64,000 nucleotides of DNA from positions 1-64,000 of the forward strand of contig JAEEOJ010000145.1 of assembly GCA_016284175.1 (NCBI GenBank), given 5' to 3'. Made by a program: the position numbers and the translations under genes. The DNA comes from Lachnospiraceae bacterium. GTDB lineage: Bacteria > Bacillota > Clostridia > Lachnospirales > Lachnospiraceae. Below, piece after piece: positions 1-7,908 of the stretch. The notes beneath the pieces are model-generated. The model had not been told where the DNA came from, did no database searches, and saw only the letters and a list, made by a program, of their open reading frames with translations. Each line of letters begins with the position of its first letter. Position 1 is the first letter of the stretch.

Positions 1-301
1 GAATAAAATCCTCGAGATTGTATTCCGATGCGTCGGCTTTTCTTATCTGTCTTATATCCACCTGAAGATTGCCGTTAAAAGTCTTGGCCTCTCCGTTTAC
101 AAACACATAGTCCATCGGCTCGAAATCACCGATTCCCGCGCTGTCCGTATTCCAGATTTTGCAGTCGACATTTCCGGTTTTATCTCCGAGAATAACGTTT
201 AAATATTCTTTGCCGTTCTTGGTTGTGGCTGAATTTTTGGTCTTACAGAGATAAACATCCTGTACGGCATTTCCGTCTTTTATATCTTTTATATATCTCA
301 T
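1..301 (-). CDS. yhaM: 3'-5' exoribonuclease YhaM, N-terminal part (cut by window edge)
   Basis: This reading frame is not in the ORF track. It starts at the ATG complementary to 299-301 and runs off the left end, giving about 100 residues beginning MRYIKDIKDG. It contains the phrase YLCKTKNSATTKNGKEYL followed by a short OB-fold pattern (LGDKTGNVDCKIW). In YhaM-family exoribonucleases an N-terminal OB-fold nucleic-acid-binding domain precedes an HD-type hydrolase domain, which here would lie outside the window. YhaM degrades single-stranded DNA and RNA from the 3' end in Firmicutes. It lies 12 nt upstream of the response regulator stop codon and is encoded on the same strand. The catalytic part cannot be seen. 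Confidence 0.85.
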   Translation of the reverse strand, partial: MRYIKDIKDGNAVQDVYLCKTKNSATTKNGKEYLNVILGDKTGNVDCKIWNTDSAGIGDFEPMDYVFVNGEAKTFNGNLQVDIRQIRKADASEYNLEDFI

Positions 302-313
302 AAAAACTCCGTT

Positions 314-1018
314 CTAAGCTGTAGTAAATTTGTAACCGACACCCCATACAGTTTCTATTTTCCACTTTTCGTGATCGCTGATTTTCTCTCTGATTCTCTT
401 GATATGTACGTCCACGGTTCTTGTGTCGCCGGGATAATCGTAGCCCCAGATTCTGTCAAGCAGCTGCTCTCTGGTAAAAACCTGGTTGGGAGAATTAGCA
501 AGGAAGAATAAAAGTTCGAGTTCCTTCGGAGGCATGTTTACGCTCTCGCCCTTATAAATAACCGAGTAGTCGGTTAAAGATACGCGAAGATCGGGATATT
601 CCACGGTCTGAACCGTCTTTGCGGTCTCCTGAGGCTTTACTTCTTTTTCTTTGTAACGGCGAAGTACTGCTTTTACTCTGGCTACAAGTTCCTTAGAATC
701 AAAAGGCTTTTCCATATAGTCGTCTGCACCGAGCTCTAAACCTAAAACCTTATCAAAAATCTCGCCCTTTGCGGAGAGCATGATGATGGGAATTCTGCTT
801 TCGGCTCTGACTTCACGGCAAACCTGATATCCGTCGATGCCGGGAAGCATAAGGTCTAAAAGAATGAGATTGGGTGCAAATGTTTCGAGCGCTCCTTTTA
901 CGGATTCGCCGTCATTTACAATCATGGTCTCATAGCATTCCTTTGTAAGGTACAAAGAAACAAGCTCCGCGATGTTGTTGTCGTCGTCTACAATCAGTAT
1001 CTTCTGTTTGGAAATCAT
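314..1018 (-). CDS. OmpR/PhoB-family response regulator
   Basis: This is a 234-residue DNA-binding response regulator. The N-terminal receiver domain shows the acidic pocket DDD at 11-13, the phosphoacceptor Asp55 in LILLDLMLPG and the conserved Lys104 in MEKPF. After a linker of about 25 residues comes a winged-helix domain with the family signature RTVDVHIKRIREKI and the terminal VWGVGYKF. The length fits the family. No sensor kinase is adjacent: the gene sits between mutS2 and yhaM on the same strand, 20 nt from mutS2, so its kinase must be elsewhere or it is an orphan. The regulon cannot be read from the sequence. Confidence 0.93.
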   Translation of the reverse strand: MISKQKILIVDDDNNIAELVSLYLTKECYETMIVNDGESVKGALETFAPNLILLDLMLPGIDGYQVCREVRAESRIPIIMLSAKGEIFDKVLGLELGADDYMEKPFDSKELVARVKAVLRRYKEKEVKPQETAKTVQTVEYPDLRVSLTDYSVIYKGESVNMPPKELELLFFLANSPNQVFTREQLLDRIWGYDYPGDTRTVDVHIKRIREKISDHEKWKIETVWGVGYKFTTA

Positions 1019-1038
1019 TTTTCTTTCCTTTCTTTTAG

Positions 1039-3390
1039 CTAAAACTTAACCACGGTAACACCTGCATCGCCCTCGCCCTGTTCGGCAAGCGCAAATTCAC
1101 TGACAAAATCTATGCCTCTTAAATACTTATGAATAGCCGCGCGAAGCGCTCCCGTACCTTTGCCGTGCACGATTCTGACACTGTGTAAGTGAGATAAATA
1201 TGCATCGTCTAAGTACTTATCCAGCTTGGCAATCGCTTCGTCGGAATTTAATCCTAAAAGATTAATCTCGGGAGAAATCGTAGCGGATTTTGAAAATCCC
1301 GAAGCGTATGATGTTGGTCTTACCGCTTCTTTTTCTTCCTTCGCCTTGGCGTAAACAAGGTCGGTTGCTTTAACCTTAAATTCCATTACGCCCGAAGCAA
1401 TCATTACATTTCCTTTGGCATCGGGAAGTTTTTTAACCTCACCCGTCATACCGAGTGAAATCGAACGGACAGTATCGCCGATTTTAAGTTTGGAAGCATC
1501 CACCTTTTTGTCGGTATTATCAACCTTCTTTTCGTTGCTTCTTAATTTCGACGAATTGTCGTCAATCTTCTTTCTAAGTGTAGCCCTCTTCTTTTCCATT
1601 TCCTGAATGGTCATTCCGGAATTGTAAAGTCTGATGGCTTCATCCGCTTCTTCCTTGGCGTCTTCAAGGATGCTCTTGGCTTCCTCTCTGGCCTCGCGTA
1701 ATATCTTCTCTCTGGCCTCGCGGACATTCTCATTGCTCTTGTTGAGTTCTTCTTTTAACTTCTCAACTTCTTTTTTGAGTTTCTCTTCCTCTTCCCTGTC
1801 GGCCTCGAGTTTCTTTCTGGTATCTTCAAGATCTTTTAAGAGGTCTTCGAAATTGCCCTCGGTCTCATCCATTTCCTTGGAAGCTCGCTCAATGATTCTT
1901 TTATCAAGTCCGAGTTTTTCGGATATCGCAAATGCGTTACTTTTACCCGCGATACCTATGAAAAGTTTGTATGTGGGAGAAAGAGTTTCTATATCAAATT
2001 CGCAGCATGCGTTTTCAACACCCTCGGTATTAAAGGCAAACACCTTAAGCTCCGAATAGTGTGTCGTAAGCATAATCGTAGCGCGCTTTTCCATGAGTCT
2101 TGAAACTATGGCAATCGCAAGCGCCGCTCCTTCGGTCGGATCGGTACCTGAACAGAGTTCGTCGAAAAGACATAAGCTGTTGTGATTTGCTTCTTTTAGG
2201 ATCCTGACAATTCCCGTCATATGACCCGAGAAGGTCGATAAGTTCTGCTCAATGCTCTGCTCGTCTCCGATTTCGGCATAAATATCCCTGAATATCTTTA
2301 ACTTGCTGCCGGGCGCTGCGGGGATGAAAAGTCCCGACTGACCCATCGCGCATAAAAGACCCGTGGTTTTTAAAGATACCGTCTTTCCGCCGGTGTTGGG
2401 ACCTGTCACGATTAAACAGGAATAATTTTCTCCGAGAACAATATCTATCGGAACGACTCTTCCTTTTTCGATAAAAGGGTGTCTGGCTTTCTTTATGTCA
2501 AGGTATTCTCCGGACTCATAATCCGGCATTACCGCCTCTTCGTCGATTGCAAGAGCAGCCTTCGCATAGATGAAATCAAGATTTGTCATGATTTCCTGAT
2601 TGGATTTAAGTTCCTCAAGATGTGAAGCCGCTTCCATCGAAAGCATATGAAGAATTCTTGCGATTTCTTCCTTTTCCTCGACTTCAAGCTCCTGAATGCG
2701 GTTGTTTAATTCCACGATTCCCGCAGGCTCGATAAAGAACGTCATACCGCCTCTGGACTGGTCGTGAACAATACCCTTTACGCTGCCTTTATACTCAGCT
2801 TTTACGGGTATGCAGTACCTGTCGTTTCGCATGGTAATAACGGCATCCTGCAGATAGCTTCTGTAAGTGGAATTAACCATTTTGTTTAAATCCGAATGAA
2901 TCCTTGCGGTCGTGTTGACCTTTTCTCTTCGGATGTCTTTTAAGGTGCTCGATGCATCATCCGCAATCTCGTCTTCGGAAAGAATGATTTTTCTGATTTT
3001 ACCGGAAAGTTCTTCCATGGGAACGAGCGCTTCAAACATGGCTCTTAAGGAATCTTCTCTTTCTTCCTCGAGTCCGTAGGATGCTGCAGTCTTTGCACAT
3101 TCCGCACTGGATGCAACCATGAGCAGTTCTTTCGTGTCAAGGTTGGCCTCGACACTCATTGCCTTAAAGATTTCCTCGAGGTTTTTATTGCCCGAAAAAG
3201 AAATCTTTCTGCTTGAAAGAATACGTGCAACCGCATCGGAAGTATTTTCCAAATTGTTTAAAATCGCCTCTCTATTCCGTAAAGGATGCAGAGAGGCGCA
3301 TTTAATCTTTCCGAGTTCACTTGATGCATGGTCGGAGAGTAACTTTATTAATTTATTGTACTCTAATATTTCTAAAGTTTTTTTGTCCAT
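1039..3390 (-). CDS. mutS2: MutS2 ATPase with C-terminal Smr endonuclease domain
   Basis: This is a 783-residue MutS2, the usual length. The N-terminal helical clamp and lever region is followed by the ATPase with Walker A GPNTGGKT at 330-337 and a Walker B region LCLFDELCSGTDP. A long charged coiled coil covers about 515-630, and a C-terminal Smr domain contains LDDAYLSHLHSVRIVHGKGTGALR and ends GVTVVKF. MutS2 does not act in mismatch repair. In Firmicutes it suppresses homologous recombination and has been shown to split collided ribosomes. Its ATG overlaps the stop codon of the upstream 124-residue gene by one base (TAATG), so the two are probably translationally coupled. Confidence 0.96.
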   Translation of the reverse strand: MDKKTLEILEYNKLIKLLSDHASSELGKIKCASLHPLRNREAILNNLENTSDAVARILSSRKISFSGNKNLEEIFKAMSVEANLDTKELLMVASSAECAKTAASYGLEEEREDSLRAMFEALVPMEELSGKIRKIILSEDEIADDASSTLKDIRREKVNTTARIHSDLNKMVNSTYRSYLQDAVITMRNDRYCIPVKAEYKGSVKGIVHDQSRGGMTFFIEPAGIVELNNRIQELEVEEKEEIARILHMLSMEAASHLEELKSNQEIMTNLDFIYAKAALAIDEEAVMPDYESGEYLDIKKARHPFIEKGRVVPIDIVLGENYSCLIVTGPNTGGKTVSLKTTGLLCAMGQSGLFIPAAPGSKLKIFRDIYAEIGDEQSIEQNLSTFSGHMTGIVRILKEANHNSLCLFDELCSGTDPTEGAALAIAIVSRLMEKRATIMLTTHYSELKVFAFNTEGVENACCEFDIETLSPTYKLFIGIAGKSNAFAISEKLGLDKRIIERASKEMDETEGNFEDLLKDLEDTRKKLEADREEEEKLKKEVEKLKEELNKSNENVREAREKILREAREEAKSILEDAKEEADEAIRLYNSGMTIQEMEKKRATLRKKIDDNSSKLRSNEKKVDNTDKKVDASKLKIGDTVRSISLGMTGEVKKLPDAKGNVMIASGVMEFKVKATDLVYAKAKEEKEAVRPTSYASGFSKSATISPEINLLGLNSDEAIAKLDKYLDDAYLSHLHSVRIVHGKGTGALRAAIHKYLRGIDFVSEFALAEQGEGDAGVTVVKF

Positions 3391-3764
3391 TATTTAGTGA
3401 AAAATCTGTAATTAAATTCGGCGTTGTTTTTGCCTCTGTACGCGCCTTTTACGATAAGCGCATATTTCTCGCCGTAAAAGATTATATTCATGAGGTCGCT
3501 CTCGGGAGTCTTTCTGATCTCGACTGTAACCTCTTCATCCCATATTTCGGGCGGAAGCTTTTTAAGAAGAACGGCTCTTACATAACCGTCTACCTTGTTC
3601 TCCATCAGGCACTGTGTATCCTGCTTCTGCTCTTTGAAATGAACAATAAGCTTCTGTTCCTGAATTGTAGACTGGCATGTAGCCTTCTTGAAATAACTTC
3701 CTACTATTTCGTAAATCGCATACTCAAATGCTGTCTGGTTTGAAGTAAAAGTCATCTTCTGCAT
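3390..3764 (-). CDS. Small conserved-looking protein of unknown function
   Basis: This is a 124-residue protein I do not recognise. It has no signal peptide or membrane segment and looks like a small soluble alpha/beta protein; the only cysteines are two isolated ones. A strong purine-rich ribosome binding site (AAGGGGGAAT) precedes the ATG. Its stop codon overlaps the mutS2 start by one base, and it lies 15 nt downstream of the amidohydrolase gene, so it is very likely a real gene in a mutS2 operon. The end of the protein (FNYRFF) and its middle suggest beta strands, but this is only an impression. Function is unknown. Confidence 0.75.
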   Translation of the reverse strand: MQKMTFTSNQTAFEYAIYEIVGSYFKKATCQSTIQEQKLIVHFKEQKQDTQCLMENKVDGYVRAVLLKKLPPEIWDEEVTVEIRKTPESDLMNIIFYGEKYALIVKGAYRGKNNAEFNYRFFTK

Positions 3765-3779
3765 TTTAGTATTCCCCCT

Positions 3780-5054
3780 TTATCTGAGTCGTTTAGTAAT
3801 CTCTTCGCATTTTGAATAAATTTCGTCAACATCTATTGTATCATTAAATTGACCATTTTTGTATAAAACTTTTCCGTCAATCATCGTCATTTTTATATTT
3901 GTTTTCGAACCTGAGTATACGATGTTTTTGGAAATGTTCAAAATCGGTCTCATATTGGGCTGGTAAAGGTCAATCATAATGATGTCGGCAAGCTTTCCGA
4001 CAGCTAAAGCGTCATTGTCAGAAAGCTCCATTGCATGGGCTCCGTTAACGCATGCCATCTTTAAAACTTCCATTGCATCCACTGCCTTCGGATCGTTTTC
4101 TTTTATCTTCGCAAGCGCCGTAACAAGGAACATTTCCCTGAAGAAATCAAGGCAGTTGTTTGAAGAAGGTCCGTCGGTACCGATTGCCACTTCAATGCCT
4201 TTTTCAAGATATGCTTGGATAGGAGCGATTCCGCTTGCAAGTTTGGCATTCGATGCGGGATTGGTAACAACCCTCAGGCCTCTCTTTTTCATGATATCCA
4301 TGTCTGCTTCGTCACACCATACGCCATGATATATACCGCCGCCGAAATCCCAGAGTCCGAGGCTGTCAAATAAAGCCATGGGCGTCATACCGTATCTTTG
4401 GATGCACTCCTCATGCTCGGTCTTGGTTTCCGACATATGTGTGTAAAGCGGTGCTTTGTATTTGTGAATGAGTTCTGATACTTTTTCAAGAAGTTCTTTG
4501 TCGCAGGTGTATTCTGCGTGAACACCCATTAAGAATCCTACAAGGCTGTTTTTGTTGTTAAGCTCATTGTATCTTCTTTCAAGCACTTCGAGTGTCGGTC
4601 CGAATTTATTTAACCCCGATACCATCTGACATCTCATGCCGAATTCTACGGATGCATCAAAAATGCTTTCGGGAGTTAAATACATATCTCCGCAGGCTGT
4701 AATACCTGATGTGAGATATTCAAGATAAGCAAGCTTGGTCAGCCAGTAAACATCCTCGGGAGTCATCTTAGCTTCTCTCGGGAAAATCTCGTTATTTAGC
4801 CAGTCCTGAAGATTTAAATCGTCCGCAAGCGAACGAAAAGCCGTCATTCCGGAATGCGTATGCGCATTCTTAAATCCGGGAAGAAGCACGTTTCCCTCGC
4901 AGTCGATTTCTTCGTCAAATTTTGCTCTTGCATTGTCTGCGGGAGTCTTTCCGACATATGTGATTTTGTTTCCGTCAATCTGGATTTCGCCGTCGAAAAT
5001 CTCTTCGCCGGGAACCATTGTAAGTATCTTAGCATTGTAAAGTCTTTTGGTCAT
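3780..5054 (-). CDS. mtaD: Amidohydrolase, MTA/SAH deaminase family
   Basis: This 424-residue metal-dependent amidohydrolase belongs to the 5'-methylthioadenosine/S-adenosylhomocysteine deaminase group. The metal ligands are visible as NAHTHSGM (His65, His67), a later His in YTHMSET, a further His in YHGVW and the Asp of IGTDGPSSNN. The sequence NPASNAKLASGIAPI is typical of the MTA/SAH deaminase and related chlorohydrolase branch. These enzymes deaminate adenosine-like nucleosides to the inosine form as part of methyl-cycle salvage. Neighbouring genes do not form a salvage pathway, so the exact substrate is uncertain; guanine or other amidohydrolase activities of this superfamily remain possible. 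Confidence 0.85.
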   Translation of the reverse strand: MTKRLYNAKILTMVPGEEIFDGEIQIDGNKITYVGKTPADNARAKFDEEIDCEGNVLLPGFKNAHTHSGMTAFRSLADDLNLQDWLNNEIFPREAKMTPEDVYWLTKLAYLEYLTSGITACGDMYLTPESIFDASVEFGMRCQMVSGLNKFGPTLEVLERRYNELNNKNSLVGFLMGVHAEYTCDKELLEKVSELIHKYKAPLYTHMSETKTEHEECIQRYGMTPMALFDSLGLWDFGGGIYHGVWCDEADMDIMKKRGLRVVTNPASNAKLASGIAPIQAYLEKGIEVAIGTDGPSSNNCLDFFREMFLVTALAKIKENDPKAVDAMEVLKMACVNGAHAMELSDNDALAVGKLADIIMIDLYQPNMRPILNISKNIVYSGSKTNIKMTMIDGKVLYKNGQFNDTIDVDEIYSKCEEITKRLR

Positions 5055-5078
5055 ATAAGTCTCTTTCTTTTATGGTCT

Positions 5079-6590
5079 TTAATTATCAAAGTCAAATTCG
5101 TATACGAAAATGTTGGGTGTATCGGAAGACTTTGTGTAAGTATACGTGTCGCCGTCTTCGATATAATCCCATTCGGATTTGGTAAATGTTACCGTTGCTT
5201 CACCGTCTTCGGTAACGATGAGATAGCCTTCCATCGGATTGCCGTTATCGTCGGAAATTGTGAAGACCATTTTGTCATCCTGAAATTCTCCGACGCCGTC
5301 ATCAAGGAAGCAAAGTCTGTAAATACCTATCTGTATAATGAATTTTCCGTCTTCGCCCTTGGCAATCTGAAGGTTAGGATCGTTTAAATCGTCGACATAT
5401 TCACCGATATACTGCTTTTCAATTTCTTCGTCGAATTCAGCTGTCTGATCGTATAAAAGAATCCATTCGGGATTTTCGTTTGATGCAACTTTGTCCGTAA
5501 GTCCTATCTCGGCTTGATGCTTGCTTAAAAGTTCATTAAATTCCTTCGGGGTATAATACGTAATATTGTTGTCGTCAATAAACTTTTTCAAATCATCGGG
5601 AAGTTCCGGAGCATCACCGTTTTCGTCTTCAAATACGAAGATGTTTTTCGAAAGCCATTCGTCATATTCTTTCTCGTACTTATCGTATTTTGCCTGGCTT
5701 TCCGCATCATACTTACCGTCTACCCAATTAAGATCGGTGGGATAGTCGGGAGCTTCATTGAAATTATATACGGAAGTATTGAAGAATGTTGAGCTCTCAT
5801 AATCGTATATTTCCTCGGGAGCTTCATCTCTTATTTCTTCGGGTACGCAGAATGAGTGAATCGTCGGCTGCGCATAACCCATATAGTAATCGCAGTTATA
5901 GTCATAAACTATCTCGCCTTTTGAATTGACAAAACGTCCGGTGAAGACATGTAAGTTTGCTCCGCCGCTTCCGCCTTCGGATATGTATCCGTACTGATTG
6001 ATTTCACCATATGATCTGTAATAGCTTTCTGTCATGGTGATACATTTCAATTCGCCGTCAATTACCATTAAGATGAAATCATCGTATATGTACTGATCGT
6101 ATGCATCTTCATCTCCGGGATCTACTATGTAATCGATATTAATTCCCAAATCTCTTTCGCCGTCGTTTCCGCAGTCGATATAAGCATAATTGACTGTAAC
6201 GGTATAACTTACAGTATGCTCTTCATCATATGCGAACCAGTTTAAGAGTTCCTCGCCGCGTGCAGTTACCATTTCATCGAGAGAATAGTATGTATCCTCA
6301 TCCGCAATGACATGGTCAAATTTAGCCTTGGTTTCACCGTTTATAAAAGAATCGATAATCGCATCGTTATCTACGGTATTTGCGGGCACGTTAATATCGG
6401 GGTTATTTGTATTACCGCCATCGTCTTCTCCTCCCCCGGGTTTTACGGGATCGGGAGTCTGCGTGGCCGTCGGATCCTCATGTACCATTCCGTCACCGTC
6501 CATTATCTGAAAAGGTGTAAGAGTACATCCAACGAGTGTTAAGCTCATTGTAACTGCTGCCGCTACTGCAAAAATCTTTTTCTTAATCAT
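5079..6590 (-). CDS. Secreted lipoprotein of unknown function
   Basis: This is a 503-residue predicted lipoprotein. The N-terminus MIKKKIFAVAAAVTMSLTL is a signal peptide ending in the lipobox LVGC, so the mature protein should begin at Cys22 and be anchored to the outer face of the membrane. A low-complexity linker rich in Pro, Gly, Asp and Asn follows (about 30-75). The rest is acidic and rich in Tyr, Asp and Glu, with no transmembrane segment. I recognise no catalytic domain. The C-terminal part around 410-500 looks like a beta-rich module. It is encoded on the same strand as, and between, the amidohydrolase and the flavoprotein, with short gaps on either side. Confidence 0.8.
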   Translation of the reverse strand: MIKKKIFAVAAAVTMSLTLVGCTLTPFQIMDGDGMVHEDPTATQTPDPVKPGGGEDDGGNTNNPDINVPANTVDNDAIIDSFINGETKAKFDHVIADEDTYYSLDEMVTARGEELLNWFAYDEEHTVSYTVTVNYAYIDCGNDGERDLGINIDYIVDPGDEDAYDQYIYDDFILMVIDGELKCITMTESYYRSYGEINQYGYISEGGSGGANLHVFTGRFVNSKGEIVYDYNCDYYMGYAQPTIHSFCVPEEIRDEAPEEIYDYESSTFFNTSVYNFNEAPDYPTDLNWVDGKYDAESQAKYDKYEKEYDEWLSKNIFVFEDENGDAPELPDDLKKFIDDNNITYYTPKEFNELLSKHQAEIGLTDKVASNENPEWILLYDQTAEFDEEIEKQYIGEYVDDLNDPNLQIAKGEDGKFIIQIGIYRLCFLDDGVGEFQDDKMVFTISDDNGNPMEGYLIVTEDGEATVTFTKSEWDYIEDGDTYTYTKSSDTPNIFVYEFDFDN

Positions 6591-6605
6591 ATTTTCCTCT
6601 CCTGT

Positions 6606-7862
6606 TTATTCTCCCGCGCTTAAGCCGGCTCTTCTGCCTGATGCAAAAGCAAAATGGAGATTATATCCTCCGCACTTTCCGTCAACATCGAGTACTTCTC
6701 CCGCAAAGAAAAGTCCCGGGCAGATTTTGGAAGCCATATTTTCATCGACCTCGTCGATGCTGACCCCTCCTTTTGTAACCTGCGCATTGCTGAATGAATC
6801 GTGACCGGAAATTTTGATTTTATAATTTTTTATACCGTTCGTAAAATGAGATATAAGGTCTGCTCCCGTCGCACCGTTTGCTTCGGATACGATTCTTTTA
6901 TAAATAAGACCTGCTGTTTTTTCTCCGAAAATATTTGCTAAAAGACCTCTCCAGTCTTTGTTTTTCTGAATCAGTTTTTCAATATAATAATCCATGCTCT
7001 CTTTGGCCATTTCCGGCATAAAGTCCACAACCACGTTGCAGTTTAAGCCGTCTTCCAAAGGCTTGGAAATATATCTGCTCAAATTGTAAATGCAGATTCC
7101 TGAGAGTCCGTTCTCGGTGAACTGAAGTTCTCCCTCCTCGGAAGAAACGATCTCTCCTTCAACCATTGCCGAAACCTTCGCTTTGAATCTGACGCCTGCC
7201 ATTTCTTTTACGCTCTTTTCTTCCGTAAAAAGTCTTGTGAGCACGGGATATGTAAAGGTCACTGTGTGGCCTAATGCTCTTGCAAGTCTGTAGCCGCCGC
7301 CGTCTGAACCTGTCGAAGGATAGGCTTTTCCGCCTGTCGCGATAATAAGCTTTTTGCACTCTATTTTTTCGCCGTCTTCAAACTTTAAAGTGAAGTGAGG
7401 CAGGTCTTTATCGCTGAGCGCTCTTGAGGATGCATTTACGTCAATTTTCTTGCCCGGACGAAATTCTGCGGAAACTACTTTCTTACCGGTCAGTACTTCT
7501 ATCTTTTTTTCCTCAAGCATTTCTGAAAGCACGTTTTTAACTGTCTCGGCTCTCTCACTTCTCGGGTACTTGCAGTTGTTCTTTCCGTATGTGGGCATTC
7601 CGCGGTCCATAAAAAACTCTTCGAGCTTTTCGGAATCGAACTCCTCGATTAATTTCGAATACGGATGATCTTTGCCGAAATTATAGTACTCGCTCTTTAA
7701 ATCGGAATTGGAATAGTTGCACTTTCCGTTACCGGTTAAAAGAAGTTTTTTAAGCACGTCGTCATTTCGCTCAATCAGAGTGACTTTTTTATTTTCGTTC
7801 GCCGCAAAAAAGCAGGCAAAAACACCGGCGGGACCACCGCCGATTACACATATATCTGTCAT
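6606..7862 (-). CDS. BaiN/HI0933-type FAD-dependent oxidoreductase
   Basis: This is a 418-residue flavoprotein of the family annotated as aminoacetone oxidase or BaiN-like. The N-terminal dinucleotide-binding motif is IGGGPAGVFA, followed by the ribose-binding acidic end in TLIERN. The family marker KLLLTGNGKCNYSN is present near 43-57, the second FAD segment reads IIATGGKAYPSTGSDG, and the C-terminal block is GLFFAGEVLDVDGKCGGYNLHFAFASG. The length is typical. Members bind FAD; some reduce bile-acid intermediates, but most have no known substrate. There are no bile-acid genes nearby, so a bile-acid role should not be assumed. It lies 15 nt upstream of the lipoprotein gene. Confidence 0.9.
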   Translation of the reverse strand: MTDICVIGGGPAGVFACFFAANENKKVTLIERNDDVLKKLLLTGNGKCNYSNSDLKSEYYNFGKDHPYSKLIEEFDSEKLEEFFMDRGMPTYGKNNCKYPRSERAETVKNVLSEMLEEKKIEVLTGKKVVSAEFRPGKKIDVNASSRALSDKDLPHFTLKFEDGEKIECKKLIIATGGKAYPSTGSDGGGYRLARALGHTVTFTYPVLTRLFTEEKSVKEMAGVRFKAKVSAMVEGEIVSSEEGELQFTENGLSGICIYNLSRYISKPLEDGLNCNVVVDFMPEMAKESMDYYIEKLIQKNKDWRGLLANIFGEKTAGLIYKRIVSEANGATGADLISHFTNGIKNYKIKISGHDSFSNAQVTKGGVSIDEVDENMASKICPGLFFAGEVLDVDGKCGGYNLHFAFASGRRAGLSAGE

Positions 7863-7908
7863 TTCATCCTCATTTTATATACGATTACGTTTACTTCTTT
7901 TATGGGAT

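Noticed and set aside
1634-2059. Long Ser-rich plus-strand ORF inside mutS2
   Set aside because: It is the antisense shadow of the coiled-coil region; the low-complexity Ser content comes from Lys/Glu codons on the other strand.
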